Shown: in pieces, positions 24,869 to 36,944 of the stretch
How positions within the stretch are numbered: the stretch's first letter is position 1
How the letters are laid out: each line of letters starts with the position of its first letter
Assembly: GCF_963662255.1 (NCBI RefSeq)
Contig: NC_085047.1
Location: 13,384,347 to 13,448,346, forward strand
DNA length: 64,000 bases
From: Cinclus cinclus
Taxonomy: Eukaryota > Chordata > Aves > Passeriformes > Cinclidae
Reading direction: 5' to 3'
Position numbers and translations under genes: made by a program
The notes under the pieces: generated by a model
Told to the model about the DNA's origin: nothing
Seen by the model: the letters and a program-made list of their open reading frames with translations, nothing else
Databases searched by the model: none

Positions 24869-26118
24869 CACTGATTTAATTGTGGCACTAACTGGAGCAA
24901 TATAGTTTGTTTCCATTCCAGCATAGTGTATCCACACCTCCCAAACTCTTCAAAGCCTTGCTTTGAAAGAAGTAGATAAACCATATAGAAAAGTAGACTG
25001 GAAAATTCTACTTGTTGGGAGTAACTGGTAGAGTATGTTCTGAATTTTCCACATCTAAGTCATGCCTGAGGTTTAAGTGTACATTTACTCATCAAATTGT
25101 TTTTTCTCCATGCCGTATCTGAATTTTGATCATATTCGAAGTCTTTGCGCTTTTTGACTTTTGTGCAGTAAAGCTAAAAGTGAAATGTAAAAGGACCTCC
25201 TTAAATTTGAGGAAAATGTCATAATAACCGTTGTGTTAACACAAGTTTAAGTGCATTTGAAAGAGCTGAGGAGAATATATTTATATTTGATTCTTAGATT
25301 TTTCTTATTTTTAAAAAACAAGTTATTTTATGAATTTTTTACAACTTTTCCTCACTCTGGGGAATACCTAAAATGATCCAAGGAGTTGAGGACAGAGGCA
25401 TACTGCTGGTGTGGCTAGGATAGGAGGTCAAGTTCCCACAAAATCAGTACCAAAGTGAAAAAAAAACTGATAACAGGGGATGGCGATATGGGTTGAAAGT
25501 CATGGAAGATAACAACTGAAAACTACTGTAAAGAAGTTTCTCTAAATGCTGAGGCACTAATTCTCGGTGAAGGGAAGATGGAGACATTCCCTTATGAACT
25601 CTCAATGTTGCACCCATGTGCTGAGCAGACAGTACTACTTAATAGCTGCTTGTCTATCAGATTTCTGGTCATTTCTAACCAGATTTCCTGATTCTTTCTA
25701 AGCACACAGCAAGCAGGACTGCTCTAACCTATAATGAAGGGAACAGTTGTCTCATTTATCTATATGGATATATATTCTTTCCAGAAAGTATGTACTTGCA
25801 GCTGGGCTTTCTTCTTCTATCAAAATGCAGAGAAGAGACCTGGACAGCTTCAGCAGTTGAGAATAATGTTATTGGTGTGAACATCCTCTCACACAATACT
25901 TTTACTGGGATCAGAATGAAGATGGTAGCCATAGTTTCCTATTCTACCTGCTGTGACAATTTTGGATGGTACAATCTTCCCTAGGCAAACACTGGGTTTT
26001 TTTTAAGCCAGTCTGATCATTTCCACCAGAAGCTGCCTATACAATGTAGCAGAACTAACAGTGTCTAGGCTCAACTGCAGATGCATTTCAAATTTTAGTG
26101 CTTCTTAGCTGAACTTAC

Positions 26119-26120
26119 AC

Positions 26121-26152
<32 letters not shown>

Positions 26153-26174
26153 GGAAAAGAAAAAAGAAATAAAG
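26119..26174 (+). repeat. Purine-only (A/G) tract
   Basis: (AAAAG)n-like purine tract ending in AATAAAGGCC; a complementary pyrimidine tract follows at 26200-26229. Confidence 0.93.
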
Positions 26175-26733
26175 GCCTCACAGTTCTATGTTGGTGGGTT
26201 TTTTCCTTCTTCTTTTTTCTTTTTTTCCCCTGACAAGGCCTCTAAATTACAGTGTGAAGGGATTAGAAGATTTAAGAGGTCTTGTCAACACATTTATTAC
26301 TAATACACCTGTGCTACTCTTTACAAGAAAAATATATTGCAGTATTATTTCAATATTGGAAGCAAAAGCATTTCCCACTATACTGAATTACAAATCAAAA
26401 GTCGTTTCCAAGAGTATTTAATTTCTTCTCGTTGTTACATCTCTTGGCAGTTGGTCTGTGTGAGGGCTGAGAATAAAACAGCTCTAAATTTCTGATGGAC
26501 TGTCCAAGCACACCTTTTTGGTCTGTGGATTAATAAACAGGTTATCTCTTGTGCTTTAACTCTGTGCTGTGCAGGAGAAAACCAAACTCTCACTATGAAA
26601 GAATGCTGAAAAAACTGATATTTCAAAGTAGTTCCAAATATTTCCAATTGAGGGACAGCGCATAGTAACTTGTAAGATATATGTAGAACTGGAATAACAG
26701 CATTTGCTTATTTTCTTTTCCTATTCTAGATTT

Positions 26734-26768
26734 AAAAAAAAAAAAAAAGAAAAAACAAAACAAAAACA
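26734..26768. repeat. A-rich tract
   Basis: A-run of about 15 followed by AAAAC-like units. Confidence 0.92.
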
Positions 26769-26962
26769 GGTATCTGTATAAGTGTCACTTTTACTGTCTA
26801 AAAGTAATTTTAAGTGTTAGTATGAAATGTCAGAAGAGTTGACAAAATATAACTATTTGTAAAAGTAATCTGAATTGTTACACTAACATACTCCAGGGAC
26901 TAAGGTGGGAGGGAGCCATTGAAATTAGTACTGAACAAAATGTGGCAGTGACAATCTCTTTT

Positions 26963-27004
26963 CAACAACAACAACAAAAAAAAACAAAAACAAAAACAAA
27001 AAAA
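26963..27004. repeat. (CAA)n/(CAAAAA)n tract
   Basis: CAACAACAACAA followed by CAAAAA units within the probable 3' UTR. Confidence 0.93.
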
Positions 27005-29932
27005 GGGAGTACAATTAAGTAAAATTTCTTAAAGCTCCTTGCTATTTTTTGGTTTTCTAGTAGACCTGAGTTCTGATTTACCACAATAATAGCAAAGTTT
27101 TAATTAATACTTTACAATTTAGTAATCAAATGTACCCTGGAGAGATTTTTTTCCTGGTTTTCTTTGTTTATTTGCCTTTTTTGATTTCTTGGATTTTTTT
27201 GTGGTTGCAGAAATATTTACTATTCTGGTGATGCTAATGCCTAATGTGACAAAGATTAATTTATTCAGGCCTCAGTCTTGCAAGAAATTTTGTGTGGTTG
27301 AACCCACTGCACTGACATTAGTGGGATGTGAGTGGGGAGATGGATTTTCTTTCACAAGAGAACTTGCAGGACTGGGGCTACTTTCTATTCTTCATAGATA
27401 TCTACAACATAGTTACACCGTGGCCATCATCTACAAAGGCTGTTTGACATCAGTCCCTGGTGCAGTAAATTCCAACTTCTGTCTTCAGCCTCTGCATCAA
27501 TGTTCATCCCCAAAAAAACGTGGCTTTCTTTTTATGATGGAAATTAGTTTGATTATTTATTTAAGTGCCAATCATCAAACTGTAGTATAATAATCATGCC
27601 TTTTTTTCTGCTCCCTAGACCAGATAATGGAAATGTATTTGTGCCTTTTGATAGCATGCCACTCTGCTTTATTAAAGAAAAACCTTTAATAATTTGTCTA
27701 CAAAGCCTGTTTAAAATAATTGAAAGCTTTACTGTCACATACTTTTCTGCTCAAATAGTCATCTAAATTAAACGGAAGGTATAATTTTTCAAGTCATATA
27801 AATATTTGAAACACACAATTTGCAAAAATCTATTGAGATTACGATTCCAATGAGGGTCACAGTGGGTGTTTTACTGCTGAAAAGTTTCAAATAGATGGAG
27901 AACGTGGTGGATGTATAGGGTTTTTTTGACCAATTTCTCAAGTTGAAGAGTCAGATAGAAAGTCTCCTTAGTTCTATTTAAGTGCTTAGACCTAAAACAT
28001 TAAAATATTTTCTCAAATCTGAAAGAGGATATGGAGCATCTTCCCACCATTTTACCTCTAGAGTACAATTGGAGAGAATGTTCATTTCGCAGTAATTTGC
28101 AGCCTCACCTTCACTGTGTCAGGTGTTGTAGGAGGTAAGATCTTTGTAGAATAAGTGTGGCTGTTGGATGATACTCACTCCTAATAAAGGACCTCCAAAA
28201 AGACCATTCACTGAGAAAGTTCAAGACCTCTTTGATTTATGGAGGGGTGCTAAGAGCACTGCACAAAGAGTCCCAGTGGAATCCAGGCCTCAATCCAAGC
28301 CTCCAGGCGTTAAGAACACAAAGTGATTCCAGCAGGACCTGGATTTCATTCATCCATCTCAGTGAGGCTCTGCCTTTTCTCAGCTGATCGAGTTCCTTGT
28401 GTCAATCACATTTCCAGGTGTAAGTGGAACTCAAATGTCTTGCCAGGCTCCTACTGATATTTTGCACAGAGGAGGTTTTTCTTTCAGGAGTTTTCACTGA
28501 TCAGGAAATGGTGACAGAATATGTGATGACAGTTTTATCCCGTGCATTGCTATATTTCCAGAAATAAAACATCTCTTTAAATAACTCACTGTGATTGTGA
28601 TGCTTCTTTAGGTGAAGATGAAATAAATAGTGCTCCTTATTCAATCTCTTTGCTTAGCTTCACATAATCTTTCTGATAGTTGAAAAGCTACCACAGTTAA
28701 ATAAATCTTTTTAAAAAACCAGATTTTTTCATATGAGTTCCTGAAGTACCCTGTCCACTTGACAGCAGTTCTATAAGTTATAAGTGATCTTCAGTATTTT
28801 CACTGCACATGTAAATGTGTTCTTATATCAATTTACTTGGACCTGAGCCAAAATATGCCTTACAAATTTGGCTTTGGACCAGGTTCCGAGAATTCTCAGT
28901 TTACCGGTCTATCTTTTCTCTTAAGAGGCACTGAGAGCCTCATAATGTTTGACTTTCAAACTTGAGTATTGGCCATTTTTAGCCCAGAGAAATGAATTAA
29001 GTATTTATTGCCAAATTTGTATTGGCAGCTTTTAAGTCACAGGTGAGATGGGGAGCGGGCGAGGTGACCAGATGCAGTGCCGACAGAGCTCGGGAAAGCG
29101 ACTGCCAGAGAGAACAGGTGCCAAAGAGTGAGCCAGGAGAGGGCTGGGAGCATCTCTCCTTAGCGTTGACAAGGGAAATGGGGAGCAACTGAAGCAAGGG
29201 AGGCTGCTGAAGGGCACAGCCAAAAGGCAGGGTAATGAAAGCTCTGAATATCAGAGGAGAGGGAACATTAACCCTGCCACATCCTTTAACTCTCCCAGGT
29301 AGTTAGGCTATGGTTTTTCAGATGTAAAATGCAGGGTTGGAGGAAGGCAAGACAAACCCTCAGAGTCTCTGTTGAGAGATCAGTGGCAAATATATAAAGG
29401 AGTCAGATTCCCCTAGAAGATAATTTTCTTGCTTATGATGTAGAATTCTCACTACCTACTTAGACAAGGTTTTAAAAGGAGAATAAAAATGCTTTCCTGC
29501 TACAACGAGCACTCGGTACGTATTTGTATGCTGTGTACAGTGCAAGCTAAAGCATACCATATATTGTTTTTGTTATTCCACACGTTGTCAACAGCCCACT
29601 TGCGATATCTGCCACCTGAATTATGTATTGATAAGTTAGCTACCACCGGAGCTAGTTTGTTTATTGTTTCAGAATCTTATGTCCCTATGAAATGCTGTGT
29701 GTATATATATATATCTCTATACTGTAAAAAGAAGTAATATCGCAGATGCTGGTTTTGTATTTATGAAAGACATTGAAAGTATGGCTTAAAGTATATCAAT
29801 TATTTGTCACTCTTCACCATTTGTATATTAATAGTAAAGATACTTTTACTTTAATGAAGTGTTGTAGTTACATTTATTTTTGCTAAGTGTCTTTGTCAAG
29901 ATGTCTGATTCGTTAGGAGTCTCATTTCCAAA

Positions 29933-29938
29933 AATAAA
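29933..29938 (+). terminator. Candidate distal poly(A) signal of NCAM2
   Basis: This AATAAA follows a conserved-looking, CpG-retaining block. A T-rich stretch (TTATTTTACCCCTGTTATAG) follows within 10-30 nt and could act as cleavage and downstream region. It is chosen as the most likely distal end only by position and context; the hexamers at 29482 and 30426 are alternatives. Confidence 0.3.
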
Positions 29939-29960
29939 CATACCCCTTATTTTACCCCTG

Positions 29961-32900
29961 TTATAGAAGTACTGAATAATGCTCACACAGACCTGCAATT
30001 TATTACTCTCTTTTCTCTCAAAATACATGTATTGTTAGCATCTTGAGTCTCCATCTGAGCTCAAGGCCCATTATGATCATCCCCAATAGATAATGTGCTG
30101 ATAGATAATATTTTTTTCCTACACAATGCAAGTGTGACATTTTAGTGGTATTTAGTTTACTCCAGAGAAAAAGATTTTATTAAGCAGAAGCCACCTTATT
30201 TTGCCAAACCTGGAACCTTCCAAAAGTCTTGTAACTGTGTTACTACCACCAGGAACTGGTAAAAACAGGTCAGGCATAGTCTGCAATGAAATGGGATTTT
30301 ACTGCAGTGCTGGGTTTTATTCCACTAAGATGGAAAATGGGCAAAGCAAAGCACAGCCCAGAGAATATAGCTCATCCACTTCCTTGAAATGGCAGAGGGA
30401 TGTCTGTGGCATGCATTTTACCACCAATAAATTTCAGTAACACAAGAGATACTTCCTAGATTTTGTATTCATGCCTAAGAATCAGTTTTCTTAGTGTAAA
30501 CTAAGCTCTAAAAAACCACATCAGCCTAAGAATAGAGGGGTGGTACATAGGAGAAATATATTATTTCACCCAACAAAATTTTCACAGCTGCATCTTCTTC
30601 CTTCCATAGATCCTTAAGCTCTGCCACTGCAGATGTGTTTGGCATGTGCTTCCCTAAGTGTCAGTGGCAGCATTAGCAATTAACAAAAATGTCTGTTTCT
30701 ATTAAAAACCTGAACATGAGGGAACTGCTTCAGTGTCCTCTCAACATCAGCTTGTCACTGAAAGCTTTTCATATAATCATGTTGCTTGATCATATAAAAC
30801 CCCAGACCTCCTCAAATGAAGCACAAATTTAGTTCAGATCTCTTGAGAGCAAATCAGTTCAGTGCGCTGGCCACAGCAAAGCTCGCCCCTTTAATTTACA
30901 GGTGAGTATTAATACAATTTTTGGAAATTGCTGCTAACAAAAAGGTAATGTATGACATGTTCAGAAATTGATTCAACTTTTAAAATTCAACCTTGTCAAC
31001 CTTGTCATGCTCTCATGTGTTTCAGATATGCTATTCAAAATACAAGATAAAAAAATTATAGTCAAGTACCTTGATAATGACAATTTGTTGATCTGCTAAC
31101 ACTAACAGCTAACACTGCACAAAGAAAACCCAATCAAGATTTAAAAAAGTGTCACACTTTGCTTCTTGGCTAAAGATGACTCACACTCTCATTTGAGCCC
31201 TAGAAGATCCTGAAAAGCAAGCTGTATTTGTAAGTTCATCCCCATGTAGAAGATACTTATTTTTGGGGATATGGTTAAAACTTCTTTGTTGATTTATTCA
31301 ACGCTTTCTAGAAAAACACAAACCTCTAAACTGAGTATAGTGTCAAACTTTAATTTCTGAAAAAATCCTTTAGTAGTACAAAGATAAAACTGTCTTTGAT
31401 TAAACAAGGCCCTGAAACCCATTCTCACTCAGTGCCAGTATAAAACAACATCAGTAATATTGCTGGGAAAGCAGGATGAATTACATCTGGCAGGAGTGTG
31501 ATCAGGTCAGGCACAAATTTGTAGAATTCTTTCAGGTAATCTGATGAAAAAGGGAACAAAATGTTTTGAATTAAAAAGAAAACCTTTTTCTACTAAGCAA
31601 ATGCCATCTTTAAGGACTGAACTGGAGAGTGAAAAATGGTATCTTATAGTTTTAAAATTAAAAAAGGAGTTTCATTGACATGGACCACAACATGATGAGT
31701 GAATTTTGTTTTGACACATAGATCACAGAAATAACACTTCATCATTAACTTGTATCTGAAGGCTGAAATAATCTTTAATCACAAGAAATATAAAGTTGCT
31801 ACGTATTGCTATACATTTTCCAAAATAATCAGAAATAAAAATCATAATTTTTAAAATTATTATTGTCAAATTGATTTATGAGTTAGAGACATCTTTAAGA
31901 AAAAATTAATTTGGAACAAAGTAGTGATACCTGCACATAGGGTACTGCAAATTTAATTGACAAGGCATGTGCACTGAAATTCAAACTACTGTGTGATAAG
32001 TAGCACAGAATAAAAGTGGTGAAGTATTTTAGAGATTTCCTATGCAAAACTTGTAATTATAGACAAGTTTTGTAATGAGGCCATTTCCTAATGGAATATA
32101 AGTGTCAATGGTTGCCCTGAAGTAATGGTTCTGCCCTTCTTGGAATTCATGACATGCCCATCTGCAGCATTTTCTTCTATCCTTCTTTCTGTAAAGTATA
32201 AGCTTAGTAGAAAGTGGAATCTTTTGAAAAATTAAAGGTATTTACTCTGCAAAATAAATTTTTCTTTTATTTTCTATGCATAAACGAAAACAGACAAAAC
32301 CCACTTGTATAATCTGGTGATACAATACTCAGATATTATTATCACTGCCATGCACATGGTCACTTGTGCTCTTCAAGTCAACATAAACTCCCAAAGCCAA
32401 AACATCCTATTGCTAGCTGATGGATCCATGTTTTTGTCTTATGCTGCAGCATCCATATTTTTTGTGTTATGCAGAAGGACGGGGACCTAAACATGCACCA
32501 AAGAGTGTTTGATTGTTTTGTGAGAGTTTGATTCCAGAATCAGACTAGGAATTCTCATGATACCGCTCTCTTTTTGCTGGATATGGGAATGAGAAGGAAT
32601 CAGTAATGCAGAGGCATAAAAGCCATCAGTTACTGATGAATTTGCTGTTAACTCAATTAAATAACAATATCCATAAAACCCATGAAGCAACCAGAAGCTA
32701 CTATTAGATTTCTCTGATGTTAAAATATCAGTGTTGTGGTGCCATGATGTCTGACAACTCCTTGGCACTGGGGTGTTGGGGGACCCATGTGGGGTCTGGA
32801 GGCTTTTGGCAGCCAGAGTCTCTCTCACCATCCTTATCTCAGGAGCAAGACAGCCAGGACAAGGGGAAGGAGTAGGTGAGGCAGGCTCAGGCCCAGTGAT

Positions 32901-35900
32901 CCTGTAGGACTGATGGAGAGCCAAAATCCGGCCAGGATCCCCCTGGTGTGTGAGTGCAGCTGAGGTGAGGACAGGGGTTGATGGCCCTGGGAGGTTGATA
33001 GGAGTTTTGGGTTGTGGATAAGGCAGGACAAGCTCCAGGCTCAGTCAGGGCTCCCAGAACCTGGAGGGTTAGAGAAAAAAAATTCACAAGAAATTTAATC
33101 TGTTCTCAGATGGGGTTAAATGTTGAGAAGGAAACAAACAAAAATAAGGGTTTGGAGGTAGGAACTGGGTAAGTGCCCATTGCAAACACATTAAAGAAAT
33201 AAGACATTAATTATTCAAGTGTTTCAGGTTACACATGGTTCTCAGCTGAGGAAAATACAGTGCTACAAGTAGATTGATAGTATTCCTTGCAGACTGGTTT
33301 TATTTTGTATGAGATTCTTGGGAGATAAGGTCCTTGGAATTTGTTTTAGGTGGGAGAGCGATGAGAAAGGCTGTAGCACTGAATTAGGGGTCAGAGGGTC
33401 TGATTCCCATTTTGGGTGAGAATTTCTTAGACTGAGCAAATCAATTGACAGGAAAGTGTAATGTTTCTTTTTCTCTCTTTGGCTATTTTGTGCTAAAGAT
33501 TTATAGAGCCATTTATCCTACTGATTTCAGTGAGACCACTCTCAGTAAATATAAGAACAAGCATAAACTGCTTGACAGATTTACACCTTAGGTTAGAAGT
33601 GGGTTTTGCTGTGTTTTGTGAGAAATTCTTCTCATATGGAGTGTGAGTGTGTTTGTGTTTGAACATATTGGAGCATTCAGCTCTTGCAATACATGTATTA
33701 CTGAGCACACATTTAATAGCTGACTTGGTACCACTATCTGAGCATGAGATCAATAGCCAAATCCTGAGAAGAGAATATGCACTCTGTAAGATATTTAAGT
33801 GGCCAGCTAGACAAATTAGAACTATTATCAGTAATGGTGGTGTTGTTAACTTCACCCCACAGAGTTATGAATTCTTTATCAAACTATGAGAAACTGAATG
33901 CCTGTGCTTAGCTAGCTTCCCAAACCTCTGATGTATCAACATGTTACACTGCCTGAAGGGACATATTCCCCTGAAATAACTTCTGTGTGAAAGGGCAGCC
34001 ATGAATTATTGTTCAGAGAATAGAGACAATATGTTCCTATACCACATCAACCAAGTTTCCCTGCAAGTGCTTGAGTAGCTTAACAGACAACAAAAGAAAC
34101 ATGAACTTATCCTAGCTAACCTGTTTTAAAATTTTTTGCTATCTGTAACAGCAGAATTAACATCTTCTAGGAGCTTTTTTTCTTTACTAGGCCTTTTGAA
34201 GGCAACACTGCAATTCTCAAGGGGTTAAACAAATGCAAGTGTGGTGTGACTATTTTGCAGCTGGCTGGTGCATGCAGCTTTGCTCTTTCTCAGAGGTAAG
34301 TACGTATGTTCAGGCATTGTTACACCTTCAGCATTCTGACCTGCATAACATCACCTATTCCTACACTGCTGAGCACGAAACCCAAACTTTTATTTTCTGC
34401 TAATAATACATTGCCTTCCTCTCAGGCTCTATTTCACTATTTTTTCTGAAAACAGAATAGCACCTAGGTGCGCTGCAATGCCCTTCTGAGGTGGAGCTTT
34501 AGCTTTGTCCAGAGAAATTATATCACCTGCATCTCTTCTTTTTATGGATTTTTTTAGACGAGCCAATTAAGCTCAATTTACATAATCAAACATTTATTCT
34601 ACTATGTAATTTTTTCTCTGTCAAGCTTGAATAAAAAAATAAATACAAGCATGAGAATTATACTGTATTTTCCTTGTTCACCTCTCTGTGCACAGATCTT
34701 TTCTCTGGGCCACTAATGAACTTATTGACTGCTGAGCCTATGGCACGACCTCCTGTTCTTCCTGTACTTGTGGTCATGACTCCATTGCTTCAGCTTCAGA
34801 AATGTGTCAAGCAGAAAGGTCACGCTAGAATTTTTGTGGTTTACTTCACTCATTCAGCTGGGCAAGCAGGCAGATGACAACAACATGCTGGATAATCAAA
34901 TATATCCATCTTTAGAAGATTTTGGCTTTTTCTTAGCAACTATTCCCTCATCCAGAAGAATCCTGCTCTCTTGTGCAGATTGACTGGGATGGGACTGGGT
35001 GGACTGGTAGGCTTTGCAGAGTTTTACTCAATGTGAATGTTTGAACAAACTTACCTATTGGAATAGGGTTGATTTCGTTTAAAATTGATTTCCATTTATT
35101 TGGCTCTTACTAGACATGTTTACAGAATGACCATACAATACACACGTCTCATAAAACTCTTTACTACAATAAAAAATCAGGACTCTATTATGAAGGCTAT
35201 TTTGGGAACCTTTGAATATTTGTTTACTTCCTTTTGTTAAATCTCACCATATCACTTCAAATTAGTTGAGACCAGGCTGGGATTTTATAGAAACAAAATG
35301 GACTGCCTTCCTGCAGCCAAAAAATGTTGTATTTTTGTCCATTGTATTTAGTAATAGTAGATACTCTAAAAAATATCTCCAACTCATGTTAAAATAGATT
35401 TCTGTCCTGTTTTTTCCTTATAGCCAAATTGCTCACTGTTTATTTGCCTTTTACAAATAGTCTGATAACATGAGGTTGTCAATCTCTTGTCTGGGTGCTA
35501 GCATGTGTAACCACAAATCTGTTCAAATCTAGCAACTTTCCATAATAACTGTAGCCTCTTCTCTTTACTCCCTTTGAGCCACTGTACACAAACTGCCATC
35601 ACACCGTGCTGCATTTCAACCTGCAAGGAACAATACTTGACTTTATAATAAATTTCAGCTTGTAAAGATACACCATACATCTGGATTTCATCAGTTATTT
35701 TTGTTAGGCTCAAAACACAATAGCAATATAATTCAAGGTTTTATTAGATCTGAGTTGGGATGGATGCAGATGACTTACACACAGCATCTATGCACAGCTT
35801 CTCTTCCTGATTTTTATGCTCCACTACATTGTTACTCTGTTGTAGTATGAAGAGGTAGCAATTTCTCAAAGCAAAGACTTACAGCATGTTAGATACAGGC

Positions 35901-36923
35901 AGGTCAATATGGATTGTTTTCTTTGCTTTTTTTCTCAGCAGTTTAATTTCTTCAGTTAGGTAAATATGTACCTGTATATGAATTAAGATTGATTCGTCAC
36001 TTGCTACAAAATATATCAGAAATAAACATCATAATTGCTTCTTTTTCATCGCAATAATGTACCAGTTTGACTTCTTTTGCCAGAAAACCTCCTTAGACTA
36101 TCCAGAACTGCCAAACCATCTGAGATAATACATATTAAATTACAGTATTATAAAGATGAACCATCTGTGCTAAGGTTTTCAGTGTTGCATGGGATTGAAA
36201 ATAGGAATATGACAAATCCCAGTCAGGTTGTTATAAGGCCTAAAAAGATATAGGTAAATTAAGTCAGTCCCTGGTATGGTTAAATGGCCACCACAGACTT
36301 TTGCCACCTACAATTAAACCCAGAATTAGAAAGACTATGTCAGATATGCTGTGGAGTCAACAGAGAGCAAAGGGAAGCAGACTGACTCCACTGATAATTT
36401 TATCAAAGCTTTGCTTTTATGATGGATCCCAACTCGACCTAGAAGTAGCCTTTATGTTATGCTTTACAGAAATAGAAAGGATAATGGACAATCTCTACTA
36501 TTAATACTGATTCACCATGCAAATTTTCTCTTACATCTTCCATTTAACTTCAGCAGACCTCTGTTTGTACAGGCATAACCCATTCCCAACTTCTGCAGTG
36601 TGTCTGAGCTTCCTCTTGCACTTGGAGCAACATAGCTGGTGCAGAAAATGAAGAGCTGGTACCCCATAGCTGGTGCTTTATATTCCATGGCTTATAAATA
36701 TAATAGTCTGTCTTTCAGTACAGGTCTTGCCTAAGACTTCTAAGTACACATATTTTGAGCTAGGTCTGCTATATTCACTAAGCTAAAATTAATTTACTTA
36801 TATGCAGGAGTTAGCATGCTAATTTAAAGCCATGTAGTTTATTTATTTTTTGTTTAACATTCACTGGAAGGATTTTTACCTTTTGTTAAAGATAATTAAC
36901 ATCCTCCGCTTGTGCAGATGCAT
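29961..36923. other. Intergenic sequence downstream of NCAM2
   Basis: AT-rich, no recognisable gene. It contains splice-like signals at 30899-30907 and 34240-34300, and a GC-richer unassigned block at 32740-33075. Open frames up to 145 codons on the minus strand at 32487-33087 come from that GC-richer block and resemble no protein I know. Confidence 0.7.
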
Positions 36924-36944
36924 GGGGTGGTGGGGAGGGAAGGG
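36924..36944 (+). other. Predicted G-quadruplex motif
   Basis: GGGG, GGGG, GGG and GGG with loops of 4, 1 and 2 nt, fitting the standard four-tract rule. Intergenic. Confidence 0.75.

Larger units (their letters stand above)
23614..29960 (+). other. NCAM2: Probable NCAM2 3' untranslated region (distal end uncertain)
   Basis: This is AT-rich sequence directly downstream of the stop codon with no further convincing exon. AATAAA hexamers lie at 24266, 26168, 26472, 28183, 28563, 28622, 28700, 29482 and 29933, so several nested poly(A) sites are possible. Mammalian NCAM2 mRNAs are known to have a 3' UTR of several kilobases, so an end near 29.95 kb is plausible. The block at about 29480-29940 keeps CpG dinucleotides and looks constrained, which favours including it. 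A-rich tracts at 24208-24242, 26119-26174, 26734-26768 and 26963-27004, and a short perfect hairpin at 24849-24868, lie inside. The true end needs transcript data. Confidence 0.45.

Noticed and set aside
26963..27004. A-rich tail considered as the end of a retroposed pseudogene
   Set aside because: No gene-like or SINE-like sequence and no duplication of the target site could be seen upstream.
27189..27590. 133-codon open frame on the + strand
   Set aside because: No recognisable domain; it sits in the probable NCAM2 3' UTR and starts within a T-rich stretch. A chance frame is most likely.
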